Positions 8,139 through 16,576 of a stretch of DNA of 38,646 nucleotides are shown one piece after another (the first letter of the stretch is position 1; each line of letters begins with the position of its first letter). Origin of the DNA: Aromatoleum evansii (GTDB taxonomy: Bacteria > Pseudomonadota > Gammaproteobacteria > Burkholderiales > Rhodocyclaceae). Where the stretch lies: positions 1-38,646 of the forward strand of contig NZ_WTVK01000051.1 in NCBI RefSeq assembly GCF_012910805.1, written 5' to 3'. The position numbers were made by a program, and so were the translations under genes. Under the pieces are notes generated by a model. That model had not been told where the DNA came from. It did not search any database and worked only from the letters and a program-made list of their open reading frames with translations.

Positions 8139-8855
8139 GTGAACCGCGACGTGCTACTGAGCTGCCTCGGCCTGGAGGCCGGCTACGGCGCGAGCCAGGT
8201 GCTGTTCGGGCTCAACTTCGACATCCGCGCAGGCGAGGTCGTGACCCTGCTCGGGCGCAACGGCATGGGCAAGAGCACGACGATCCGCGCCGTGATCGGC
8301 GGGCTGCGCGCGCGCCGGGGCGAGATCCGCTTCGATGGTCGGGCGATCCAGGGCCTGTCCGCGGACGCGATCGCGCGCCTGGGCGTTGCGATCGTGCCCG
8401 AAGGTCGGCAGTGCTTTCCGAACCTGAGCGTGCGCGAGCACCTCGTCGCCTTCGCCGACAACCGCAGCGGCGCGCGAGAGCCGTGGACGCTGGAGCGTCT
8501 GTACGCACTGTTCCCGCGTCTGAAGGAGCGCGCCGGACACCTCGGCAACCAGCTTTCCGGCGGCGAGCAGCAGATGCTGGCGATCGCGCGGGCCTTGTCG
8601 ACCAACCCGCGCCTCCTGATCCTCGACGAGGCGACCGAAGGCCTCGCGCCGGTGATCCGCGAGGAGATCTGGCGCTGCCTCGACCGCCTGAAGGCGGAAG
8701 GGCAGACGACCCTGGTCGTGGACAAGTACGTCGAGCGGCTGGTGAAGCTCGCGGATCGTCACATCATCCTCGAGCGCGGGCGGGTGGCGTGGGCGGGGAC
8801 GTCGGCGGAGCTGGATGCCGACCGGGGCGTGTGGCACCGGTATCTGGGAGTCTGA
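8139..8855 (+). CDS. ABC transporter ATP-binding protein (LivF family)
   Basis: 238 aa. Walker A is GRNGMGKST, the signature is the canonical LSGGEQQMLAIARAL, Walker B is LLILDEATEGLAP, and the switch region reads TTLVVDKYVERLVKLADRHI. LivF-specific segments are ARLGVAIVPEGRQCFPNLSV and LERLYALFPRLKERAGHLGN. It is the second ATPase of the heterodimer with the LivG-type protein. The start is GTG at 8139, eight bases after AGGAGG. The usual H-loop His (normally VEQN or VEH in this family) reads VVDKYVER here, as in many LivF proteins that lack a His at this place. The last gene of the transport operon; a repeat array follows. Confidence 0.94.
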   Translation: MNRDVLLSCLGLEAGYGASQVLFGLNFDIRAGEVVTLLGRNGMGKSTTIRAVIGGLRARRGEIRFDGRAIQGLSADAIARLGVAIVPEGRQCFPNLSVREHLVAFADNRSGAREPWTLERLYALFPRLKERAGHLGNQLSGGEQQMLAIARALSTNPRLLILDEATEGLAPVIREEIWRCLDRLKAEGQTTLVVDKYVERLVKLADRHIILERGRVAWAGTSAELDADRGVWHRYLGV

Positions 8856-8928
8856 TCGGCGCCCAACGAGAAGGCCGCGTTTGGTAAGCGCGCCGCCAGT
8901 CGAAGGGCCAGAAGCCGCCCGAACGCCG

Positions 8929-9108
8929 CGTGGCGGGATACGCTGCGCTGCTCCCGCCCTACGAGGGGCGCCGCATTTCGATACGCCCGTCGCAGGCACG
9001 GAAAGTAGGGCGGGAGGAGCCGCAGGCGGATCCCGCCGTGCGGCACCCGGGCAACCTCCACCCCTGGATTTGCGGGATGCGCTTCGCTCCTCCCGCCCTA
9101 CGGTCCGG
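8929..9108. repeat. Array of three TAGGGCGGGAGGAGC-type repeats in a convergent gap
   Basis: The gap between livF and the convergent formylglutathione hydrolase gene (8856-9110) holds no gene. It contains three related units: 8932-8962 (GGCGGGATACGCTGC, GCTGCTCCCGCCCTACG), 9005-9041 (GTAGGGCGGGAGGAGCCGC, then GGCGGATCCCGCCGTGCGG) and 9072-9103 (GCGGGATGCGCTTCGCTCC, then TCCCGCCCTACGG). Units alternate in orientation and can form long stems. Related units occur at 23007-23108 and 26300-26340. The convergent position suggests they also act as transcription end points, though no T-tract is present. Confidence 0.8.
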
Positions 9109-9110
9109 GG

Positions 9111-9956
9111 CTATCCGGCCAAGGCCGCCGCGTGATGCCGCAGGTGGTCCTCGATGAAGCTCGCGATGAAGTAATAGCTGTGGTCGTAGCCCGGCTGCGT
9201 GCGCAGCGTCAGGGGGTGGCCGGCGGCGCGGGCGGCGGCTTCGAGCGCTTCGGGCTTGAGCTGGGTCGCGAGGAAGTCGTCGCGGTCGCCCTGGTCGACG
9301 AGCAGGGGCAGGCGCTCCTTGGCGTCGGCGATCAGCACGCTCGCGTCCCATTCGCGCCAGCGCGTGCGCTCCTCGCCGAGATAGCGCGAGAAGGCCTTTT
9401 CGCCCCAGGGGCAGTTCATCGGGTTCGTGATCGGCGCGAAGGCGGACACCGAGCGGTAGCGGCCGGGATTGCGCAGCGCGCACACGAGCGCGCCGTGCCC
9501 GCCCATCGAGTGGCCGCTGATGCCGCGCGCGTCGGACACCGGGAAGCTGGCTTCGACGAGCGCCGGCAGCTCTTCGACGACGTAGTCGTGCATGCGGTAG
9601 TGGCGCGACCACGGGGCTTCCGTCGCGTTGAGGTAGAAACCTGCGCCGAGGCCGAAGTCCCACGCGCCGTCGGGGTCGCCCGGCACGTCGGCGCCGCGCG
9701 GGCTGGTGTCGGGCGCGACGATGACGAGGCCGAGCTCCGCGGCGACGCGCTGGGCGCCGGCCTTCTGCATGAAGTTCTCGTCGGTGCAGGTCAGACCCGA
9801 CAGCCAATACAGCACCGGCAGCCTGCCGCCCTGTTCGGCCTGTGGCGGCAGGTACACGGCGAAGGTCATGTCGCAACCGAGCGTGCGCGAGCGGTGGCGG
9901 TAACGCTTGAGCCAGCCGCCGAAGCTTTTTTGGCAGGAGAGGTTTTCGAGGGTCAT
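9111..9956 (-). CDS. fghA: S-formylglutathione hydrolase
   Basis: 281 aa, the usual length for this esterase-D family. It hydrolyses S-formylglutathione to formate and glutathione, the second step of glutathione-dependent formaldehyde oxidation, in the cytoplasm. The catalytic Ser is S150 in [13 protein letters not shown]; other hallmarks are [60 protein letters not shown] and the His in [19 protein letters not shown]. It starts 19 bases after the stop of the dehydrogenase that makes its substrate, so the two form an operon. Confidence 0.96.
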   Translation of the reverse strand: MTLENLSCQKSFGGWLKRYRHRSRTLGCDMTFAVYLPPQAEQGGRLPVLYWLSGLTCTDENFMQKAGAQRVAAELGLVIVAPDTSPRGADVPGDPDGAWDFGLGAGFYLNATEAPWSRHYRMHDYVVEELPALVEASFPVSDARGISGHSMGGHGALVCALRNPGRYRSVSAFAPITNPMNCPWGEKAFSRYLGEERTRWREWDASVLIADAKERLPLLVDQGDRDDFLATQLKPEALEAAARAAGHPLTLRTQPGYDHSYYFIASFIEDHLRHHAAALAG

Positions 9957-9975
9957 GGACGTGCCCTGCGCCGCG

Positions 9976-11133
<1,158 letters not shown>

Positions 11134-11180
11134 CTAATTGATGCTTCAGGTCTGATAATCGAATGCTAGGCAATATACTG

Positions 11181-11194
11181 TTGCTTGTGAGCAA
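11181..11194. promoter_or_regulatory. Candidate LysR-type operator between frmA and the LysR gene
   Basis: TTGCTTGTGAGCAA is an interrupted palindrome with five-base arms (TTGCT/AGCAA) and a T-N11-A-like shape, as LysR-type regulators commonly bind. It lies in the 276-base divergent region between frmA (start 11091) and the LysR gene (start 11368), in an AT-richer patch (about 11136-11200) that includes AATATACTG. It is the best operator candidate here, judged by shape and place only. Confidence 0.35.
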
Positions 11195-11207
11195 TAATCC
11201 GGCAACA

Positions 11208-11304
11208 CGATGCCGTTCGGGCTGAGTCCTTCGGCTGCGCTCAGGAGGCCTGTCGAAGCCCGGCTGAGCCCGGCCCTTCGACAAGCTCAGGGCGAACGGC
11301 ATCG
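11208..11304. repeat. Inverted repeat ending CTTCGACAAGCTCAGGGCGAACGG
   Basis: Perfect 12-base outer arms, CGATGCCGTTCG (11208-11219) and CGAACGGCATCG (11293-11304), enclose the variants CTGCGCTCAGGAGGCCTGTC and CCCTTCGACAAGCTCAGG. The second half matches a repeat type often seen between genes of beta- and gammaproteobacteria. It lies between the candidate operator and the LysR start, inside the untranslated leader of that gene if transcription begins upstream of it. Confidence 0.75.
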
Positions 11305-11367
11305 GCTGTTTCGGCGTCTCGTTGTGCCGCGCCACTGCCGGGCTTACTAAACAGGAGAGTATCGAGG

Positions 11368-12267
11368 GTGAACCGTTGGGAAGGGCTGGACGAATTCCTC
11401 GCCGTGGCGGAGCACGCCAGCTTCTACCGTGCGGCGGAGCAGCTGCGCGTGTCGCCGTCGCACGTGAGCCGGCAGGTCGCGCGCCTCGAGGACCGGCTGC
11501 AGGCGCGGCTCTTCTACCGCACGACGCGGCGCGTGTCGCTCACCGAGGCGGGGCAGGTCTTCCTCGCGCGCTGCCAGCGCCTCGTCGAGGAGCGCGACGA
11601 GGCCTTCCTCGCGATCAGCGACCTGCAGAGCGCGCCGGCGGGTCTGCTGCGCATGAGCGCGGCGGTGGCCTATGGCGAGCGCTTCATCGTGCCGCTGGTG
11701 AATGAGTTCATGGCGCAGCATCCGCAGCTGAAGGTCGAGATCGAGCTGACGAATCGCAACGTCGACCTCGTGCATGAGGGCTTCGACCTCGCGATCCGGC
11801 TCGGGCGCCTGAGCGATTCCAGCCTCGTCGCGACGCGCATCGCGCCGCGCACGATGTACCTGTGCGCGGCGCCGTCCTACCTCGAACGCTATGGCCGGCC
11901 GCATACGCTGTCGGAGCTCGGGCGCCACAACTGCCTGCTCGGCACGAGCGACACGTGGATGTTCCAGCTCGACGGGCGCGAGTATCCGTTCAGGCCCAGC
12001 GGAAACTGGCGCTGCAACAGCGGTTACGCGGTGCTGGATGCGGCCTTGCGCGGTTTCGGTCTGTGCCAGCTGCCCGACTACTACGTCCTGGGGCCGTTCC
12101 AGCGCGGCGAACTGGTGCCGCTGCTGGACGCGAACCGGCCGCCGAATACCGCCGTGTGGGCGGTGTCGCCGCAGCGCCGCCATCCGCTGCCGAAGGTGCG
12201 GCTGCTGGTCGAGGCGCTGAAGGGTGGGCTGGCGAAGTGCCCGGAGTATGCGGGTGTGCTCGCCTGA
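11368..12267 (+). CDS. LysR-type transcriptional regulator, probable regulator of formaldehyde oxidation
   Basis: 299 aa. Residues 1-60 form the winged helix-turn-helix (EFLAVAEHASFYRAAEQLRV, SPSHVSRQVARLEDRLQARL, FYRTTRRVSLTEAG); residues ~90-290 form the periplasmic-binding-protein-like effector domain (RMSAAVAYGERFIVPLVNEF, NVDLVHEGFDLAIRLGRLSD). The start is GTG at 11368, preceded by CAGGAGAG. It is divergent from frmA-fghA, a placement where LysR regulators usually control the neighbour. The effector is unknown; formaldehyde or its glutathione adduct is the natural guess from context. Its TGA is directly followed by the complementary stop of the convergent gene (TGATCA, 12265-12270), leaving no base between them. 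Confidence 0.92.
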   Translation: MNRWEGLDEFLAVAEHASFYRAAEQLRVSPSHVSRQVARLEDRLQARLFYRTTRRVSLTEAGQVFLARCQRLVEERDEAFLAISDLQSAPAGLLRMSAAVAYGERFIVPLVNEFMAQHPQLKVEIELTNRNVDLVHEGFDLAIRLGRLSDSSLVATRIAPRTMYLCAAPSYLERYGRPHTLSELGRHNCLLGTSDTWMFQLDGREYPFRPSGNWRCNSGYAVLDAALRGFGLCQLPDYYVLGPFQRGELVPLLDANRPPNTAVWAVSPQRRHPLPKVRLLVEALKGGLAKCPEYAGVLA

Positions 12268-15054
12268 TCAGAGTGTCGCATCCGGCTCGCCGCAGCGCTC
12301 GAGGATGTCCCGGCGGGCGGCATCGCGCAGCGCCAGCGCGGCGTTCCAGTTCTTGCCCTGCGGCAGGAGGGGGCGGCCGATAATCACCTTGACGGGGCCG
12401 CGGCGGGGGCGCCAGGTCTCGTCGGGCAGCACCGCGCGCGTGCCGCGGATCGTGACCGGCACCACCGGCAGATCGGCCTCGCACGCGGCGAGGAAGGCGC
12501 CGAGGCGGAACTCCTGCAGGCCGGGTCTGCGTACGAACGTGCCTTCGGGGAAGTAGAACAGCGCCGAACCCAGCCGTGCGCGTTCGGCGAGCCGCCTGGC
12601 GGCGTCCGCGCTGTCCTGCACGGCGAAGCGTTCGATGAATTCGGTGCCCAGTCCCTGCAGGAAGCGGCGGGCGATGGCGTTGTCGAGCAGTTCGCGCTTG
12701 GCGACGAAGACGAAGGGGCGGGGCAGCGCGGCGGCGGCGATCAGGCCGTCGAGGTAGCTCGAGTGGTTCGCGACGACGATGCAGGGCGCGGATGCGGGCA
12801 GGTTTTCCCGTCCGCGGACGTCGATGCGGATGCCGATCAGGGTCGCGAGCAGCCGGGCGGCGTGGCGTCCGATCTGCCAGCCGAGCGCAGGGCGGTTCAG
12901 CGTCGCGACCGCAATCCATGTCGGCACCGCGAGCAGCACGAGTGCGGTCCATGCCCAGACCGCCCACAGCGTGGCGAGGGCACGGCGCAGCCCCTGCACG
13001 GCCTTACGCGTCGCGGCGGTCACGGCGAGGTGCAGCACCTGTACCCGGACGCTGTGCTGGCGGCCGAGCACGCCGCTCTGGTACAGCTCGCGCGTCGCGG
13101 CACGCCGGATCTTGCCGCTGGAGGTCTTCAGCACGCTGTGCGGCGGCGCGAGCACGACCTCGTCGAGCGGGACGCCCAGCAGGTCCACGGCGAGATTGCC
13201 GACATCGTGTTCGAGCCGGCGGCGCTCGGCATCGTCGGTCGTCCGTGTCTCGACGACTGCGACGAGGCGCTCACTTGCCGTCGCGGGATTGGCGACCCCG
13301 AACACGGCGACGCAGCCGCGGCGCACGCCGGCCAGTTCGCCGATCGCGTCTTCCAGCTCGTAGGGGTAGAGGTTGCGTCCGCCACGGATGATCATGTCCT
13401 TGACACGACCGGTCACGAAGAGCTCGCCCTCGGCAAGGTAGCCGAGGTCGCCGGTGTCGAGCCACTTGCCGTGAATCAGCTTGCGTGTCTCTTCCGGATT
13501 GTTCAGGTAGCCGGCGGTCGCGGACGGGCCGCGGAATTCGATGCGGCCGACGCGGCGGTCGGGGAGTTCGTCGCCGTTCGGGCCGACGATGCGCAGCTCG
13601 TGGTCGGGCAGCGGGCGACCGCAGCCGACGAAACGGATCGCGCTCGCGTCCTCGGCGGCGGCGTGGCGCGCCTCGGTACGGAAGAAGGCTTCGCGCACGA
13701 CGCGGTCGATGCGCGGACCGCGTCCGGGCGGCGGCACGGCGAGGCCGACCGCGTTCTCCGCAAGGCCGTAGGCGGGGGTCATGGTTTCGCGATGCAGGCC
13801 CCAGGGGGCGAGGCGTGCGGCGAAGTGTTCCAGCGTGTCCGGATTCACCGGCTCGGCGCCGTTCGCGGCGATGCGCCAGCGCGAGAGGTCCAGCCCGGCC
13901 AGTTCCTGTTCCTCGACGTGCTTGAGGACCAGTTCGTAGGCGAAGTTCGGCGCAGCCGAGAGCGTGCCGCGGTAGCGGTGCAGGGCGCGCAGCCAGCGCA
14001 CGGGCCGCGACAGGAAGTCCAGCGGCGACATCAGCACGAGGGGGCAGCCGTTGTACAGGCTGCCGAGCCACGCGGCGATCAGGCCCATGTCGTGATAGAG
14101 GGGCAGCCAGCTCACCGTGACGTCCGCCGCGGTGATGGCGACGCTGCGGCTCCACGCGCGGATGTTGGCGAGCAGGTTCGCGTGCGTGAGCATCACGCCC
14201 TTGGGGTTGCCGGTGCTGCCGGACGTGTATTGCAGCAGCGCGAGCTCGTCCGGGCTCGGTGTGGCGATCTTGGGCGCGGCTGTGCTTGCGGCGAGCTCGC
14301 GCGCGGTGACACTGTGACGCAGGCTTCCCGACGGCGTGGAGATCAGGCGGGCGACCGGCTGCACCTGTTCGTCGGTGATCAGCACCGGGGCGTGGCAGCT
14401 TTCGAGTATGCCGGACTGGCGGCGCAGGTGGTCCTCGAGCTGCGAGGGGCGCGTGGGCGGGTACATCGGCACCGGTACGCCGCCCGCGAGCAGCGCGCCG
14501 AAGAAACTGGTGAAGAATTCGAGCGAGGTCGGCAGCATGATCGCCACAGCGTCGCCCGCCGCGAGCCCGCGCTGCCGCAATCCGGCGGCGATGCGCTGCG
14601 CGCCTTGCAGCAGCTCGCGGTGCGTGAGGGTGCCGACCTCGGCGTCGTCGTGCAGCAGGCGGATGTGCACGTGTTCCGGCGAACGTTCGGCGTGCCACAG
14701 CAGGACGTCGACGAGCGTGGCTGCGCCGGCCGGCGCCTCGATGTGTTCGGTGTCCGCCGTGTCGGCGAGCTCGGGCGCGGACGAGCTCGCCTCCGGTCGC
14801 GCGGCGCGCAGCGCGGCGAAGAGCTGGCGCGGGGTTTCCGCCGCGGCGAGCGTGCCTTCGGGCAGGCGCGTGTGCGCGGCGCGCTCGATGCGCGCGAGCA
14901 GCTCGACCCGCGCAAGGCTGTCGAGCCCGAGGTCGCGTTCGAGGTGGCTGTCGAGTCCGGCTTCCGGTGGATTGCCGGGGCGCAGCTCGCCGACGAGCGT
15001 GCGCACGATGCCGAGCACCTCGGCCGCGTCGATTGCCGGACGGCTTGAATTCAT
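12268..15054 (-). CDS. ACP / fatty-acyl-AMP-ligase-like / PlsC acyltransferase three-domain fusion
   Basis: 928 aa in three parts. Residues ~8-85 are an acyl carrier domain; DLGLDSLARVEL places the phosphopantetheine attachment at S46. Residues ~105-690 are an adenylating domain with LLQYTSGSTGNPKGVMLTHA, WLPLYHDMGLIAAWLGSLYN, LSRPVRWLRALHRYRGTLSA, KWLDTGDLGYLAEGELFVTG and VLKTSSGKIRR; the YHDMGLI and RPVRWL stretches are typical of fatty-acyl-AMP ligases (FAAL) rather than CoA ligases. After a hydrophobic segment (~ALATLWAVWAWTALVLLAVP), residues ~745-920 are a PlsC-type acyltransferase with NHSSYLDG (H764, D769) and FPEGTF (835-840). The likely role is to activate a fatty acid, load it on the in-built carrier and transfer it to a glycerolipid or similar acceptor at the membrane. 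It follows the lipoprotein gene by 59 bases. The start is ATG at 15054, with only a weak GGAAC upstream. Confidence 0.88.
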   Translation of the reverse strand: MNSSRPAIDAAEVLGIVRTLVGELRPGNPPEAGLDSHLERDLGLDSLARVELLARIERAAHTRLPEGTLAAAETPRQLFAALRAARPEASSSAPELADTADTEHIEAPAGAATLVDVLLWHAERSPEHVHIRLLHDDAEVGTLTHRELLQGAQRIAAGLRQRGLAAGDAVAIMLPTSLEFFTSFFGALLAGGVPVPMYPPTRPSQLEDHLRRQSGILESCHAPVLITDEQVQPVARLISTPSGSLRHSVTARELAASTAAPKIATPSPDELALLQYTSGSTGNPKGVMLTHANLLANIRAWSRSVAITAADVTVSWLPLYHDMGLIAAWLGSLYNGCPLVLMSPLDFLSRPVRWLRALHRYRGTLSAAPNFAYELVLKHVEEQELAGLDLSRWRIAANGAEPVNPDTLEHFAARLAPWGLHRETMTPAYGLAENAVGLAVPPPGRGPRIDRVVREAFFRTEARHAAAEDASAIRFVGCGRPLPDHELRIVGPNGDELPDRRVGRIEFRGPSATAGYLNNPEETRKLIHGKWLDTGDLGYLAEGELFVTGRVKDMIIRGGRNLYPYELEDAIGELAGVRRGCVAVFGVANPATASERLVAVVETRTTDDAERRRLEHDVGNLAVDLLGVPLDEVVLAPPHSVLKTSSGKIRRAATRELYQSGVLGRQHSVRVQVLHLAVTAATRKAVQGLRRALATLWAVWAWTALVLLAVPTWIAVATLNRPALGWQIGRHAARLLATLIGIRIDVRGRENLPASAPCIVVANHSSYLDGLIAAAALPRPFVFVAKRELLDNAIARRFLQGLGTEFIERFAVQDSADAARRLAERARLGSALFYFPEGTFVRRPGLQEFRLGAFLAACEADLPVVPVTIRGTRAVLPDETWRPRRGPVKVIIGRPLLPQGKNWNAALALRDAARRDILERCGEPDATL

Positions 15055-15113
15055 GATGAGGTTCCGACCGCGAGGCCCGCCGCGGCGCGTACGGGTCGGG
15101 TCATTCCCCCTTT

Positions 15114-15767
15114 TTAGCTCCTGGTGGCGATGCCTGCCGTGACCGCGTCGCTCGCGGGCAGGGCCCGCACGGTACGGCAGTCGGTCGCGCGGATCTGCTG
15201 CAGCATGTAGTCGGCGGTCAGTGCGGGCAGCATCGCGCGCAGGTAGCGCGCCAGGTTGAGCATCTGGCGGTTGTCGAGTTCGGTGTCGCAGGTGGCGCGG
15301 CCGAAATCCTCGTCGGGCGGGATCTGCGTGAAGCCGAGCCGCGCATTGGGGGCGATCTCGCGCCGGGTGCCGGCGGCAAAGACGAGCAGGCACAGGGTGT
15401 GGCAGGTGCTGCCGGAGGCGATGCGGGTGTCGTAGCCGCGGTTGCGCAGCATCGAGCCGACGGTGATCGCCGCGCCCACGCTGCCGTCGGAGAGATCGAG
15501 GACCACGGTCTTGCCCCGGCACGAACGCTTCGCGAGCGCGTCGCTGGCCAGCCGCAGCGAGGATACGGCGTCCGGCGTGAGCGCGCCGCGCAGCGTGAGT
15601 TCGCAGTCGGCGCCGCGTTGCGCGCTCGCGACCTCGCCGCCCTTGTAGGCGAAACGTTCCGCCTTGGCGTCGGCCTGGGGCGCTACCGTCGGGGCGACGC
15701 CGCAGGCCGCAACGAGCAGGGCGGTCGCGGTGGAGGCGAGGAGCTGCCAGAGGAAGCGGGTGCGCAT
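15114..15767 (-). CDS. Lipoprotein with ClpP/crotonase-like fold, catalytic site degenerate
   Basis: 217 aa. A lipoprotein signal is clear: MRTRFLWQLLASTATALL followed by VAAC, giving a lipidated Cys23 and then GVAPTVAPQ. AGGAGA lies eight bases before the ATG at 15767. The region KTVVLDLSDGSVGAAITVGS, LRNRGYDTRIASGSTCHTLC, LLVFAAGTRREIAPNARLGF resembles the periplasmic ClpP-like proteins of COG3904, where the pattern is LNSPGGSV, CASAC and FAAG. Here the GG turn is DG and the expected nucleophile Ser is Thr in CHTLC, so classical serine protease activity is doubtful. Four Cys suggest disulfides outside the cytoplasm. It precedes the ACP-FAAL-PlsC gene and is probably co-transcribed with it. 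The fold assignment is inference. Confidence 0.7.
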   Translation of the reverse strand: MRTRFLWQLLASTATALLVAACGVAPTVAPQADAKAERFAYKGGEVASAQRGADCELTLRGALTPDAVSSLRLASDALAKRSCRGKTVVLDLSDGSVGAAITVGSMLRNRGYDTRIASGSTCHTLCLLVFAAGTRREIAPNARLGFTQIPPDEDFGRATCDTELDNRQMLNLARYLRAMLPALTADYMLQQIRATDCRTVRALPASDAVTAGIATRS

Positions 15768-15943
15768 CGGGTCATTCTCCTGATGAGGTATGGCAAGCCG
15801 TTTGGCGGCCGCGGGCGGCATCTGCCACCGATATTGGCGCAGTGCGAACGTGCTGCCCTGCAGCTTACTAAAATATCATGGCAGGAGGCGCCCGCCTGGC
15901 GCGTGGCGCAGGGCAATCGCGAGAGCTGATGGGTTTGGTTTTT

Positions 15944-16017
15944 GTGGGAGCGGCTTCAGCCGCGAATCGGCGGTATCGCACGCATCGCGGCCGATTCGCG
16001 GCTGAAGCCGCTCCCAC
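15944..16017. repeat. Perfect 27-base inverted repeat (REP-like, GTGGGAGCGGCTTCAGCC)
   Basis: The left arm 15944-15970 (GTGGGAGCGGCTTCAGCCGC then GAATCGG) and the right arm 15991-16017 are exact reverse complements, separated by 20 bases. The sequence matches the well-known dispersed repeat with core GTGGGAGCGGCTTCAGCCGCGA, frequent in Pseudomonas and some betaproteobacteria. It lies in the 299-base divergent region between the lipoprotein gene and archease, 49 bases before the archease start. An AT-rich stretch at 15864-15880 (TTACTAAAATATCATGG) in the same gap may hold promoters. Confidence 0.9.
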
Positions 16018-16066
16018 GGGAACATCGCTCCGTGCTGGGCCCGCGAACGATCGGGAGGGCGGCGGA

Positions 16067-16492
16067 ATGGCGTGGCAGACCTTCGAACACGAGGCGGACG
16101 TCGGCGTGCGTGGGACGGGCGCGACGCTCGCCGAAGCCTTCGCCGGCGCAGCGACGGCGATGACGGCGGTGATCTGCGATCCGGCCGCCGTCGCGTCGCG
16201 CGAACCGGTCGGGATCGCCTGCGCGGCGCCCGATCCCGAACTCTTGCTGGTCGACTGGCTCAATGCGCTGGTGTTCGAGATGGCTACGCGCCGCATGTTG
16301 TTCTCGCGCTTCGCGCTGACAGTCGAAGCGGATGCGGGCGGCTGCCGCCTCGCGGCGACGGCCTGGGGCGAGGCGATCGAGGTGGGGCGCCACCAGCCGG
16401 CGGCGGAGGTGAAGGGCGCATCGTTCTGCGAGCTCCGGGTCGAACGCGGGGCCGACGGCATATGGTGTGCGCAATGTGTGGTTGACGTCTGA
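16067..16492 (+). CDS. Archease, activator of RtcB
   Basis: 141 aa, the usual archease size. Archease speeds guanylylation of RtcB, letting the RNA ligase turn over with GTP. The N-terminal signature is WQTFEHEADVGVRGTGATLA, with the conserved Asp at D11; further family features are LLLVDWLNALVFEMATRRML, HQPAAEVKGASF and the C-terminal VVDV. ATG at 16067 follows GGGAGGGCGGCGG; an upstream in-frame extension would be translated repeat sequence and is discounted. It is followed by rtcB after 84 bases, and this pairing is itself strong support. Confidence 0.93.
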   Translation: MAWQTFEHEADVGVRGTGATLAEAFAGAATAMTAVICDPAAVASREPVGIACAAPDPELLLVDWLNALVFEMATRRMLFSRFALTVEADAGGCRLAATAWGEAIEVGRHQPAAEVKGASFCELRVERGADGIWCAQCVVDV

Positions 16493-16576
16493 GCCATGCC
16501 GGCCGGTTTTGGCTATGCTGAAAATGACAGGCGCTCGCAGCGCGGTTCCGGTCGCTGCAAGGGCAGGAGACAGACG

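Noticed and set aside
15055-15522. N-terminal extension of the ACP-FAAL-PlsC protein up to 15522
   Set aside because: It overlaps the lipoprotein gene in another frame and is low-complexity; the carrier domain begins naturally at the ATG at 15054.
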